A DNA stretch of 64,000 nucleotides from Bacteroidota bacterium (GTDB taxonomy: Bacteria > Bacteroidota > Bacteroidia > J057 > JADKCL01): assembly GCA_016718825.1 (NCBI GenBank), contig JADKCL010000007.1:124001-188000 (forward strand). The letters are read 5' to 3'. Positions 56,649 to 64,000 of the stretch are shown piece after piece. Positions within the stretch are counted from its first letter, which is position 1; each line of letters opens with the position of its first letter. A program made the translations under genes and the position numbers. A model generated the notes under the pieces. It was not told where the DNA came from and did not search any database. It worked only from the letters and a program-made list of their open reading frames with translations.

Positions 56649-58636
56649 ATCCCGATGATCTTGCAAACCGTGCGGCGGTTCAATGCCCGTGCGGCATCGC
56701 TGTCCCCGGTCGCCATCGGCAGGCTTTCGCCATAACCCTTGGCTTCGATGCGCTCGGGTTTGATTCCCTTGGAAATCAAATACTTTCGCACTTCATTCGC
56801 GCGGTTTTCACTGAGAACCTGATTTTCCTTGTCGGTGCCGACGTTGTCCGTATGGCCGCCGATTTCTACCCGCAAGGTCTTGTTCAGCTGCAAAAACGAC
56901 AGCAAATGCTCCAATTCGGGCTTCGAAATGTCGAGCAAGTCAAACTTGTTGGTTTCGTAGAAGATCGAACTCATCACCACTTCCAAGCCCACTGAAAGCG
57001 GCTCCAAGGCAATGTTCACATCGAAGTATGGCGTCGTTTTGGGATCGATGTTCTTCAGCGAAAAGAGATTGCTGCTGAACAAATAGCCCTTTTTGTCCAC
57101 GAAGGCCGCATATTCTTGGTCCAAAGGCAGCGTCAACAAATACCGCCCGGTCGCCGCATTCGTTCCGACGGCGCGGATCGTATCACGGGTCGCCACATTG
57201 ATAAAGGTGACTTTGGCATCCAGCACTTTGTTGGTCGCCTTGTCAGTCACAATGCCGCGCACATAAGTCGTGAAATTGGGGCGAATGCGCTCATCAAGCT
57301 TGAATTGGTAGATATCTGACTTGCCCAATCCGCCATCGCGTGACGAATTGATCAGCCCGATTTCGCCTTTGGTATCGACGAAAATGTTGCCTTCACTCGC
57401 CGAGGTATTCAGCGGGTAACCCAAGTTTTCGGGCTTCGTCCAGCCGTTTCCTGTGTTTTTGGCCATGAACAAATCCAACGCCCCGTAACCCGGATGCTCA
57501 TCACTCGAAAAGTACAGCGTCTTGCCGTCGGCGTGAATGAACGGCGAAACTTCAATCCCTGCCGTGTTGATGGGTTCGCCAATGTTTTGGGGTGCTGTCC
57601 AAAATCCATTTACCAAGTTGGAAAACCAGATGTCTTCGCCACCTTTTCCTCCGGGCCTGCGGCTGCTGAAATACAGCGTTTTCCCGTCGTTGCTGATGCT
57701 CGGCTGCGAATCCCATTGCGGCGAATTGACGATCGGCCCGAGGTTTTGCGGCTTGCTCCAGGTCGTTCCAATGAGCTTGGAAACGTAGATGTCACAATCG
57801 CCGTAGCCGCCAGGGCGGCTGCAGGCAGCAAAAAATACATACTGCCCATCCGGCGAAAAGCTCGGCGCACCTTCGTTGAATTCAGTATTCACAGGCTCGC
57901 CCAGGTTTTTGCAGGGTTGCCATTTGCCGTCGACCATTTCGCTGTAATAGAAATCCTCGGTGAAGTCCCTGTATTCGGCTTGGAATCCACCGGTACAACC
58001 CGGTCTGCGGCTCGTGAAAAAGATCGTTTGGCCGTCTGCAGTAAGGTTGGGCAGGTATTCTTCGCCGATGCTGTTGACGTTTTCGCCCATGTTGATCGGC
58101 TCAAACTGAATCTTTTTGTTGGAATTGGCCGCGCCAAAATGCGCTGCTTTCCGATTGTGGTCCCACATGCGGTAGCTTGGGCCATTGACCGGCGGATTGA
58201 AGGAGAAAAATTTGTCGTAATGCTCTGCTGCGACCTTAAAGTCGTCTTTTTTGAAGGCGGCTTCGGCCATGTACAAATAAAGCAGGGGATTGGGGTCCTT
58301 GAGCAATTCGACAGCTTTTGCAGCGTAGGTGGAGGCTTGATCAAGGTTTCTGCCCGCATAGGCACTCGCAGCAGCTTGAAAATAGGCGTCACCAAACCCG
58401 GGTTCCAAGGAAATTGCAGCGTTATAGGCTTCGACCGCCTTGGTATAGTCGCGGTGGTGAGCTGCTTCAAGGCCGTCAAAATAGAGGTCGAGCGCCTTTT
58501 TGCTCTTGATGCCGTAGTCTGCTGGTTTTGGTTTGTCGCCGCCTTGCGCAGTTGCGGTGCAGCTACTCAGCAATGTGAGGGCGATCGTAAGGGTGAAAAC
58601 CGCGCCGTGGCGCAGCCAATTATGGAATCTCGACAT
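56645..58636 (-). CDS. PorE-like lipoprotein (TPR, propeller, regulatory domain, OmpA)
   Basis: A 663-residue lipoprotein: signal peptide with LLSSC lipobox, TPR repeats (about 40-150), PD40/WD40-like propeller (about 175-440; FSPDGQYVFFAACSRPGG, NDGKTLYFSSRRPGGKG), carboxypeptidase-like regulatory domain (about 450-535) and OmpA domain (about 545-663; VEIGGHTDNVGTDKENQVLS). This is the exact PorE order; PorE links the type IX secretion machinery to peptidoglycan. Several paralogues share this layout, so true PorE identity is not proven. Its start lies inside the end of queE (17-bp overlap). Confidence 0.88.
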   Translation of the reverse strand: MSRFHNWLRHGAVFTLTIALTLLSSCTATAQGGDKPKPADYGIKSKKALDLYFDGLEAAHHRDYTKAVEAYNAAISLEPGFGDAYFQAAASAYAGRNLDQASTYAAKAVELLKDPNPLLYLYMAEAAFKKDDFKVAAEHYDKFFSFNPPVNGPSYRMWDHNRKAAHFGAANSNKKIQFEPINMGENVNSIGEEYLPNLTADGQTIFFTSRRPGCTGGFQAEYRDFTEDFYYSEMVDGKWQPCKNLGEPVNTEFNEGAPSFSPDGQYVFFAACSRPGGYGDCDIYVSKLIGTTWSKPQNLGPIVNSPQWDSQPSISNDGKTLYFSSRRPGGKGGEDIWFSNLVNGFWTAPQNIGEPINTAGIEVSPFIHADGKTLYFSSDEHPGYGALDLFMAKNTGNGWTKPENLGYPLNTSASEGNIFVDTKGEIGLINSSRDGGLGKSDIYQFKLDERIRPNFTTYVRGIVTDKATNKVLDAKVTFINVATRDTIRAVGTNAATGRYLLTLPLDQEYAAFVDKKGYLFSSNLFSLKNIDPKTTPYFDVNIALEPLSVGLEVVMSSIFYETNKFDLLDISKPELEHLLSFLQLNKTLRVEIGGHTDNVGTDKENQVLSENRANEVRKYLISKGIKPERIEAKGYGESLPMATGDSDAARALNRRTVCKIIGI

Positions 58637-59213
58637 ACTTATGTGTTTGAAGACTCAGCTTCCAATGCGGATGTGCCTTGATGTATTCGATGATCGGGTG
58701 GATGCGCTCGCGGCGCGACCATTCCGGTTGCAGGTAAAAGAGCGTCTTGGCCGGGTCGCATTTCGCAGCTTCAGCCTCAGCCCATTGCAAATCATGGGCA
58801 TTGTACACGATCACTTTCAATTCCTGTGCCAACGCATAAAACTCCGGCAAAGCCGGCTTGAATTTCTTGGGGGAAAATGTGATCCAGTCAAATTCTCCCG
58901 AATAGGGATGAACGCCCGCCGTTTCAATATGGCAAAGCAAGCCCGCATCATGCATTGCCCGGGTCAATGGACCCAAGTCGTACATCGTCGGTTCGCCGCC
59001 GGTGATCACCACACGCTGCGTTCCTGACGCCTTCACGAGGGCAACCATGTCTGCAATAGGAACCCATTGCTCATCCGCCACCGTCCAGCTTTCCTTGACA
59101 TCGCACCATACGCAGCCGACATCGCAGCCCGCCAAACGAATGAAATACGCCGGCGTTCCGGACCATTGGCCTTCCCCTTGCAGCGTGTAAAAATGTTCCA
59201 TTACCGGGATCAT
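58620..59213 (-). CDS. queE: 7-carboxy-7-deazaguanine synthase
   Basis: A 197-residue radical SAM enzyme in the queuosine/7-deazaguanine pathway. The iron-sulfur motif is Cys-x3-Cys-x2-Cys (GCDVGCVWCD), preceded by HFYTLQGEGQWSGTPA and followed by VVITGGEPTMYDL. ATG 59213 is chosen; M at 59201 is an alternative. It overlaps the start of the PorE-like gene by 17 bp, so the two are co-transcribed. Other queuosine genes (queC, queD) are not in the window. Confidence 0.95.
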   Translation of the reverse strand: MIPVMEHFYTLQGEGQWSGTPAYFIRLAGCDVGCVWCDVKESWTVADEQWVPIADMVALVKASGTQRVVITGGEPTMYDLGPLTRAMHDAGLLCHIETAGVHPYSGEFDWITFSPKKFKPALPEFYALAQELKVIVYNAHDLQWAEAEAAKCDPAKTLFYLQPEWSRRERIHPIIEYIKAHPHWKLSLQTHKYVEIP

Positions 59214-59232
59214 GCCCAAAGCTAGAATATTG

Positions 59233-59283
59233 GAATTAGAAATGCGGAAAATTAGAAATGAGGAATTAGAAATTAGAAATGAG
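59233..59283. repeat. ATTAGAA heptamer repeats
   Basis: ATTAGAAAT occurs at 59235, 59251, 59265 and 59272; the last two are in tandem at period 7. The array lies 20 bases upstream of queE. A hairpin (GATTTGC 59283-59289 / GCAAATC 59304-59310) follows directly. Confidence 0.8.
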
Positions 59284-59421
59284 ATTTGCGAAGTAACTGC
59301 GAAGCAAATCACGAATACCTTTGAAACAAGACCCCGATGAGTATTCGCGTCAGCAAACGAAAAATGGCAAATGAGCCGTTAAACTTGCCAACCGTTTACG
59401 GTAACGACAGCGATCCGCAAC

Positions 59422-59449
59422 TTTTCACTTTTCACTTTTCACTTATCAC
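59422..59449. repeat. TTTTCAC heptamer repeats over a stop codon
   Basis: Four tandem 7-bp units: TTTTCAC at 59422, 59429 and 59436, and TTATCAC at 59443. On the minus strand the units read GTGAAAA and cover the last codons and stop (59432-59434) of the DUF6438 lipoprotein gene. Confidence 0.85.
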
Positions 59450-59956
59450 TTCCCTGACCCATTGTGCGGAATTGGCAACCTCGTCGATTTTGGCTTCCAG
59501 GGCTTTCAGGCTCGAAGGTGCACCGGCGTAATCGTAAACCTGCTTCCTTTTGCCGTCAATACTGATGGATGTGATCGTCGTCGGCATATCGCTGATCGGC
59601 TCGGTAAACGTATCCTGCAACGCGAAATAATCGATCTTGAAAAATTCGTCGACGAGTGCTTGAACGGCTTTGGGTTCAATTTGGGAGGTTTGTGGGCCTC
59701 TGACCTGCACATAGGCACCTCCATTGTAGCTGACTTTTCCGTTCCCTTCGATTTGCAAAGTGTAGGCCGGACATTTTCCAAAACATACCGTCCGTTCCAA
59801 AGTGATCAGGGCCGAGGCATAGTCGTGCGCGGGTTTGACCGAATCCACCTTTGTTGAGTCCGTTCCTGCGATCGGTCCAGGCTTTGTGGGTGGGCAACCT
59901 GCAAGGAAGATCAAGGCAAAAGCCAAAATGGGGAAGAGCAAAATTGTCTTTTTCAT
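59432..59956 (-). CDS. DUF6438 lipoprotein
   Basis: A 174-residue lipoprotein with signal peptide and lipobox LAGC. The mature part matches DUF6438: ALITLERTVCFGKCPAYTLQ ... GKVSYNG, a C-x3-C pair, and IDGKRKQVYDYAGAPSSL near the C-terminus. Probably outer-membrane attached; function not known. Its stop codon lies in a TTTTCAC repeat array, and the 218-bp gap to queE contains a second repeat array. Confidence 0.9.
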   Translation of the reverse strand: MKKTILLFPILAFALIFLAGCPPTKPGPIAGTDSTKVDSVKPAHDYASALITLERTVCFGKCPAYTLQIEGNGKVSYNGGAYVQVRGPQTSQIEPKAVQALVDEFFKIDYFALQDTFTEPISDMPTTITSISIDGKRKQVYDYAGAPSSLKALEAKIDEVANSAQWVREVISEK

Positions 59957-60033
59957 GTGGAGCGAATTGATTTTCTATAAATTTAAGCGGCTTTGTTGAC
60001 ATCTCGCGTCAATCCCAGCCAATTCTTGTGTTG

Positions 60034-60570
60034 ATGCCACCTTCGCCCTCGATCTATCAGCAATTGTTGGGTTCCGAATTTGAAAAATTGGGACCTATCC
60101 TGCGTTTGGTGCATGGATCGGACTCACTGGTAAAGGCCCGCGGACAAGTCAGCGTCGTCTATGGCAAGGGTGCAATCGTACGGTTGCTCAACCGGATCAT
60201 GAAAGTCCCGCCTGCGAATCCATCTGTTCACTTGCGGCTTGAAATTCAGCGAAATGCGGACAAGGAGACTTGGATACGGGACTTTGGCGGCAAGCCGCTT
60301 GTCACACAACAATGGGCAGAAGGCGGACTCTTCATCGAAGCCGTCGGCGGTGTGAAAATGGCCATGCGGTTGCGTGTTGCGGATGGCTTTTTGCATTTTG
60401 ATCCGGTGCACACCAAGGCAATGGGCATCCGGGTCCCCAAATGGATGCAAATTTCCGTGATCGCCCACGTCCGCGAACGGGAACATGGCTGGGAAATTTT
60501 CGTCGAAACAAGGTCCGCCATTTTGGGGTTGTTGTTTCGTTACAGTGGTTTGATCGAATTGGACGCATGA
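60034..60570 (+). CDS. DUF4166 domain protein
   Basis: A 178-residue protein whose pattern RLVHGSDSLVKARGQVSVV ... WIRDFGGKPLVTQQW ... ADGFLHFDPVHTKAMGIRVP matches DUF4166, a domain often fused to saccharopine dehydrogenase-like or membrane proteins. No signal peptide. The frame opens at GTG 60028, but ATG 60034 is used. Its stop overlaps the start of the next gene (ATGA), which indicates translational coupling to a membrane protein. Confidence 0.85.
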   Translation: MPPSPSIYQQLLGSEFEKLGPILRLVHGSDSLVKARGQVSVVYGKGAIVRLLNRIMKVPPANPSVHLRLEIQRNADKETWIRDFGGKPLVTQQWAEGGLFIEAVGGVKMAMRLRVADGFLHFDPVHTKAMGIRVPKWMQISVIAHVREREHGWEIFVETRSAILGLLFRYSGLIELDA

Positions 60571-61067
60571 TTACAGTTCTTGCAATCGCATTGGTGCAGG
60601 CGGCGATGGGCGCCTTTGACACCTTGTATTACCACGAATACAAACTGCAGCTTCCCAAATCACCCTTGGCCGGCCTGGAATTGAAGCTACATGCTGCCCG
60701 CGATTTTGCCTATGCGGTCATCTTTTTCAGCTTTGGATGGATCGAATGGCGTGGCGCTTTTGCGGCCGTTTTTGCTGCGATCATCGTTGCCGAAATTTTC
60801 ATCACCCTCTGGGATTTTTTCGAGGAGGATCGCACGCGCAAGCTCCCCCGTGGCGAACGCGCGATGCACGCGCTCATGGGAATTGTGTACGGTGTGATGC
60901 TCGCCTTTTTTGCGCCGATTCTCTGGGAATGGTGGTTACAACCCTCCGGCTTCGCCCGTGCCGACTATGGCTGGATGTCCTGGCTAATGGCCGCCATGGC
61001 CTTGGGCGTTTTTGGTTCGGGATTGCGCGACTTGTGGGCGAGTCTGCGGCCGCGTCCGACGAATTGA
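60567..61067 (+). CDS. Membrane protein coupled to the DUF4166 gene
   Basis: A 166-residue protein with about four transmembrane helices (near 1-20, 45-80, 95-120 and 130-155) and a conserved acidic/aromatic centre (TLYYHEYKLQLPKSPLAG ... EIFITLWDFFEEDRTRK). The N-terminal MITVLAIALVQAAMGAFDTL is typical of a membrane protein that begins in the bilayer. No family assigned. It shares 4 bp with the DUF4166 gene, and such pairs suggest a membrane-bound enzyme with a soluble partner. Confidence 0.85.
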   Translation: MITVLAIALVQAAMGAFDTLYYHEYKLQLPKSPLAGLELKLHAARDFAYAVIFFSFGWIEWRGAFAAVFAAIIVAEIFITLWDFFEEDRTRKLPRGERAMHALMGIVYGVMLAFFAPILWEWWLQPSGFARADYGWMSWLMAAMALGVFGSGLRDLWASLRPRPTN

Positions 61068-61076
61068 ACTGAAAAA

Positions 61077-61553
61077 TCAGCCAAAATCATAAACATAGAC
61101 CTTCACGCCCTCCGCGATCAGTTTTTCTTGGATCAACGGTTCGATGAGCTCCCATTTTCCGCCTGCGAGGCCCGTTCCAATGCGCGGCATGTGCACGCTC
61201 GCCCCCAATTCCTTGGCTGCGACAGCGAGTTTTTGCAGGCATTCACCGACAGCTTCATACCGAATGGGTGGGCCCTGCGAACCTGATGCCATCCCATGCT
61301 GCCCGATCATATTGGCCACGTGCACGAAGGATGCGACTTGAATGACCTGAATTGCGCCCAAGGCAAAATCGTTGCGCGCACGGTTGCGATGCCAAGCACG
61401 GTATTCCGATTCGGGCGAAGTCCAGCGTTTGGAAACGGCAAGGACAAAGCCCTTTCCCCAGCCGCCTTGGTCGTTGCAGATGTGGGCCACGATTTTGGGA
61501 CCGGATGTTTGGGGCACGGTCGCATCCCCTTTGAGGTAATGGATTTCTGACAT
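61077..61553 (-). CDS. Macro-domain protein, Poa1-like
   Basis: A 158-residue single macro domain that should bind ADP-ribose or its derivatives. The glycine-rich motifs are IVAHICNDQGGWGKGFVLAV and PRIGTGLAGGKWELIE. The CNDQGGWGKG form resembles the ADP-ribose-1''-phosphate phosphatase (Poa1) branch. No ADP-ribosyltransferase (DarT-like) gene is adjacent, so a toxin-antitoxin role is not supported. Full length. Confidence 0.93.
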   Translation of the reverse strand: MSEIHYLKGDATVPQTSGPKIVAHICNDQGGWGKGFVLAVSKRWTSPESEYRAWHRNRARNDFALGAIQVIQVASFVHVANMIGQHGMASGSQGPPIRYEAVGECLQKLAVAAKELGASVHMPRIGTGLAGGKWELIEPLIQEKLIAEGVKVYVYDFG

Positions 61554-61558
61554 GGGAT

Positions 61559-62035
61559 TTAAATCGATGTGTTCTGTATTTCGGATTTTTTGGCGGTCAA
61601 TTGCTGACGCAAGTTGGCAAATGCTTGGGTATGGGCTTGGCGGAATACCTTGAGAAACATGCCCGTAATCAAGGGAATTCGGGAAACACGAACGGTTTCA
61701 AGCAATTCAAAACGGCCATTTTCGTCTGGATTTGTATAGCTGATGGCGATTTCGAGTTGCATAATGCCCATCACCCGTGCCTGGTAGTCGATGCGTTGTT
61801 GCAGAATGGGTTCGTGGACATGCACGGTATAGCGGGGTTTCATTTTCAACCATCCGCCGACTTTAGCCTCTTCCCGCACGTCGTAGGTTTTGACACCGGG
61901 TTGGGATTCCCCAACGAGGGTAACAGCCACCATCAGCGGATGCACCTGGCCAAAAAGCCTGAAATCCAGCATCGTTGCATGAATTTCAGGCTGATCTTTT
62001 GCTTCGAAGGGATGGCGGAGTGTGAGGGTTTTCAT
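61559..62035 (-). CDS. SRPBCC-fold-like protein
   Basis: A 158-residue cytoplasmic protein from ATG 62035. The pattern of a long beta sheet (LLETVRVSRIPLITGMFLKV) followed by a C-terminal helix (AHTQAFANLRQQL) resembles START/SRPBCC ligand-binding proteins. This assignment is weak. The gene begins 74 bases after the paralogous membrane-protein gene and ends 6 bases before the macro gene, so these may be co-transcribed. Confidence 0.7.
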   Translation of the reverse strand: MKTLTLRHPFEAKDQPEIHATMLDFRLFGQVHPLMVAVTLVGESQPGVKTYDVREEAKVGGWLKMKPRYTVHVHEPILQQRIDYQARVMGIMQLEIAISYTNPDENGRFELLETVRVSRIPLITGMFLKVFRQAHTQAFANLRQQLTAKKSEIQNTSI

Positions 62036-62110
62036 GGCTTTGTGCGATGGAAACACAAAGCTAGGAAATTTCAGGATGCGGAATTTGAATTCGTCTAAGG
62101 ACAGCTTTCC

Positions 62111-62431
62111 CTAGCGAACCGATCCTTGGACAAACGGATCTTCGGCCGCGACGGATTGATCCACAGGTCTTGAGGTGGCAACGATGTAGACATGATAAAC
62201 CGCAAGGAAAAACGCTCCGCCAAAGAAGTGGATCAAAGCGAGCGGATCTTCCGGCGTCATTCCGGCAACGGCGCCCATCACCCAAAGGATTAAGAAATAG
62301 AGAATTACACCTGCGCCATAAAACCCGAAATGTTTGAAGGTTTCAGGATTGCGGGTTGCGATGGCGTGGATAATGGCCCAAAGGACTTGAACGATGCCAA
62401 GGAAAAACATGAAAAGGAGGAGGAGTACCAT
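62111..62431 (-). CDS. Small four-helix membrane protein (paralogue 3)
   Basis: A 106-residue protein with about three to four transmembrane helices: VLLLLFMFFLGIVQVLWAII, FGFYGAGVILYFLILWVMG and IHFFGGAFFLAVYHVYIVAT. The signature FLG-x2-QVLWA...G-x3-YF...YH-x3-V is shared with the two neighbouring genes. Function unknown. Third in a row of three paralogues. Confidence 0.8.
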   Translation of the reverse strand: MVLLLLFMFFLGIVQVLWAIIHAIATRNPETFKHFGFYGAGVILYFLILWVMGAVAGMTPEDPLALIHFFGGAFFLAVYHVYIVATSRPVDQSVAAEDPFVQGSVR

Positions 62432-62524
62432 GATTTTGAGATTTAAGGGTGGGTTGGTTCGAACGAGCCAACTTTGATGATTTAAACGTGTGTGAAAGAA
62501 CAAGGTTTCAGAAAGTATTGAAAG

Positions 62525-62866
62525 TTATTCGGCGACTGTTTTTGGGTCGGGCGCCAATTCCTCGGGATCCTTGAAACCCAACCAAACGCTCATTCCAACG
62601 ATGAAAGCATGATAAATGGCCAAGCCAAAGGCGCTTCCAAAAAAGTGGATTTCCACGAGGATGTGACTTTTGGGTGCCATTGGCAACAGAATTTCAAGCA
62701 GGATGAGCAAGATAAAGTAGGCACCCACACCGAGGAAGTAGTAAGCGAAGTGCCTTCTTACAATCGGCGATTTCGTGACGCCCATTTGAATCAAGGCCCA
62801 GATGACTTGAATCCATCCGAGGAGAAACATGAAGCTGCAGAGTTCCATTCGTGTTGTGTTCCACAT
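62525..62866 (-). CDS. Small four-helix membrane protein (paralogue 2)
   Basis: A 113-residue protein (start ATG 62866; ATG 62848 also possible) that shares the layout FMFLLGWIQVIWALIQMG ... GVGAYFILLILLEILLP ... GSAFGLAIYHAFIVG with its neighbours. Function unknown. The acidic tail (DPEELAPDPKTVAE) differs from the others. Confidence 0.8.
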   Translation of the reverse strand: MWNTTRMELCSFMFLLGWIQVIWALIQMGVTKSPIVRRHFAYYFLGVGAYFILLILLEILLPMAPKSHILVEIHFFGSAFGLAIYHAFIVGMSVWLGFKDPEELAPDPKTVAE

Positions 62867-62907
62867 AACGATATTGTTGAAGGGTGTAAAACGGGAAATC
62901 AAGGGAA

Positions 62908-63198
62908 TCAAGGCATTTTGCGTCCGAAAATGCAAATGATGACATGGTAGGTGGCAAGCAATCCTGCGCCTCCGATATAGTACAATTGGTAGGTCGGAAA
63001 GTGGTAGATATCATGAAAGGGGCGGTTCATGATGCCTAATCCGATGAAGTAGGCGAGCACGCCACCGAGGTAGAAAAGCAGGTGTTTCCGGGTTTTGCGA
63101 AACTCCGTTCCGATCGCCCAAGTCAAGGCGACAAGCACTTGAATCGGGCCCAGAAACATCATCAAAAGCAAGCAGGATAAAACGTTGTCAGAATTCAT
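62908..63198 (-). CDS. Small four-helix membrane protein (paralogue 1)
   Basis: A 96-residue protein, MNSDNVLSCLLLMMFLGPIQ followed by helices GVLAYFIGLGIM and GAGLLATYHVIICIFG. First of the three tandem paralogues; it is the shortest. The region upstream (63199-63373) is AT-rich and likely holds the promoter. Function unknown. Confidence 0.8.
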   Translation of the reverse strand: MNSDNVLSCLLLMMFLGPIQVLVALTWAIGTEFRKTRKHLLFYLGGVLAYFIGLGIMNRPFHDIYHFPTYQLYYIGGAGLLATYHVIICIFGRKMP

Positions 63199-63373
63199 AA
63201 GGCATTCGATTAAAAACTGAATCGTATGATGCCTCAAAGCTAGTAATCTTTTATTTCGAAGTTTCAAATAATAATGAAAGATAGGCTTGGAGATTGCCAA
63301 TATCCTGAATGTCAATGATAAAAATTTCAATATATATTGAAAATATAATTTGTTGTGCTTGGAATTCCTCGAA

Positions 63374-64000
63374 TCAGTCCGTTGCAGAGGCGCCAATCAC
63401 GATGATCTCCTGCTTTTCTTCCAGCAGAATCGTCCAATAAAACGCGCCCCACCATTCCTTTCCAGCCTCAAAATAGTTGCTCCAATCGGTAGACCAAGCC
63501 ATGACCAACGGAAGTGCCTCAAAGGATCCTGCGACGGCGTCGTAGCCCAACACCAGCTTCAAAAACCGATGCACGAGCTGCTTTTTCGCTGCCTCGTCTC
63601 CTCCATCCAACCGAATCCCGTAGGGCGGATCTAAAAGGGCATCCACCAAGGCATACGTGCAAGCGTCGCCCTCCTCAAGGCCGTTGCGCTCAAACCATCG
63701 CTCAACCGGTGCTGAAAAATCGGATTTCGCTCGGATTTCGCCCGTCTCAAGATCGAAAAATGGACCTAGGAAGTCTTCCCAGCTGATTCTTTTGCCCGTA
63801 GGTTCACCGGTCACTTCGATTTGAAAGCACTGCCTCGTCAAGTAATTGACTCCCAAAAATCGGTACCGTTCGAGTATCCTTTCTTGAAAAATGTCCATCC
63901 CTGCCTTTGCAGCCGCAGCTGAAAATTCAGCTGCAAGGAATTCGCGATTCGAAGGAGCTTCAAAAATGGCAATGTCCAACACCACGTGAATGGCATTCAA
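63374..64000 (-). CDS. Hypothetical protein, 5' end cut by window edge
   Basis: An open frame of at least 208 codons that enters from the right edge; it begins with TTG at 64000 only because the window ends there, so the true start is probably outside. The visible protein is soluble and acidic (LDIAIFEAPSNREFLAAEFS ... WSTDWSNYFEAGKEWWGAFY). No family recognised. Confidence 0.65.
   Translation of the reverse strand: MNAIHVVLDIAIFEAPSNREFLAAEFSAAAAKAGMDIFQERILERYRFLGVNYLTRQCFQIEVTGEPTGKRISWEDFLGPFFDLETGEIRAKSDFSAPVERWFERNGLEEGDACTYALVDALLDPPYGIRLDGGDEAAKKQLVHRFLKLVLGYDAVAGSFEALPLVMAWSTDWSNYFEAGKEWWGAFYWTILLEEKQEIIVIGASATD

Noticed and set aside
61077..61553. Macro protein as a DarG-like antitoxin
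   Set aside because: No DarT-like ADP-ribosyltransferase is adjacent and the protein lacks the extra C-terminal domain of DarG.

Overview
The window comes from a member of the phylum Bacteroidota, probably an environmental, non-intestinal lineage such as Saprospiria or a relative. The evidence is type IX secretion sorting tails on exported proteins, PorE-type OmpA lipoproteins, a DUF5686 outer-membrane protein, an S46 dipeptidyl-peptidase, many carboxypeptidase-like regulatory domains, DUF5989, DUF4919 and DUF6438 proteins, Bacteroidota promoter elements (TTG/TTTG and TAnnTTTG) and very few Shine-Dalgarno sequences. It is chromosomal (ftsK, pyrD, pyrF, tsaB, lolA, two tRNAs). No phage, insertion sequence, integrase or CRISPR array was seen. 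A family below phylum level cannot be assigned from this sequence.

Layout. 1-7.4 kb: an unknown partial gene, a DUF5686 protein, a methionine-salvage operon (mtnB-mtnD-mtnC) and a fused MsrB-MsrA, with a 7-bp repeat array between the last two. 7.4-15.4 kb: an AT-rich two-gene cassette (DUF6932 nucleotidyltransferase-like plus a coiled-coil protein), a Rieske oxygenase coupled to an IGHMBP2-like helicase, a VWA protein, a GldL-like small protein, a family 9 glycosyltransferase and a membrane-anchored serine hydrolase. 15.4-24 kb: a large TPR-CHAT protein and small secreted or house-cleaning genes (Nudix, ArsC-like, MazG-like), ending in a TonB plug protein that lacks its barrel. 24-35 kb: a DPP7-type peptidase, an HD-Pnk end-healing enzyme, and a two-gene envelope operon (coiled-coil protein plus propeller-OmpA protein). 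35-37 kb: a lipoprotein, then a TetR/cupin divergon with a clear operator. 37-49 kb: pyrD, a frameshifted ftsK, lolA, pyrF, a T9SS-exported BNR protein, a broken CDF zinc transporter, tsaB and an Rqc2/NFACT protein. 49-52.5 kb: an eCIS-core (DUF4157) protein carrying two cell-wall-lytic domains, an orphan DUF5989 gene and tRNA-Leu/tRNA-Lys. 52.5-64 kb: BatE-like, T9SS-exported and outer-membrane genes, queE coupled to a PorE-like gene, a DUF6438 lipoprotein among heptamer repeats, a DUF4166/membrane pair, a macro-domain protein and three tandem paralogous small membrane proteins.

The most notable object is the 744-residue protein at 49013-51247. An eCIS/DUF4157 core with an intact HExxH is joined to a T4-lysozyme-like region, two SH3b domains and a TIGR02594 amidase-type domain, with no signal peptide. 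It looks like a cytoplasm-loaded, cell-wall-attacking effector. Other points worth a second look are the TetR operator that covers its promoter, -7 boxes that abut start codons (possible leaderless mRNAs), three different heptamer repeat arrays, and two apparently broken genes (CDF transporter, ftsK).
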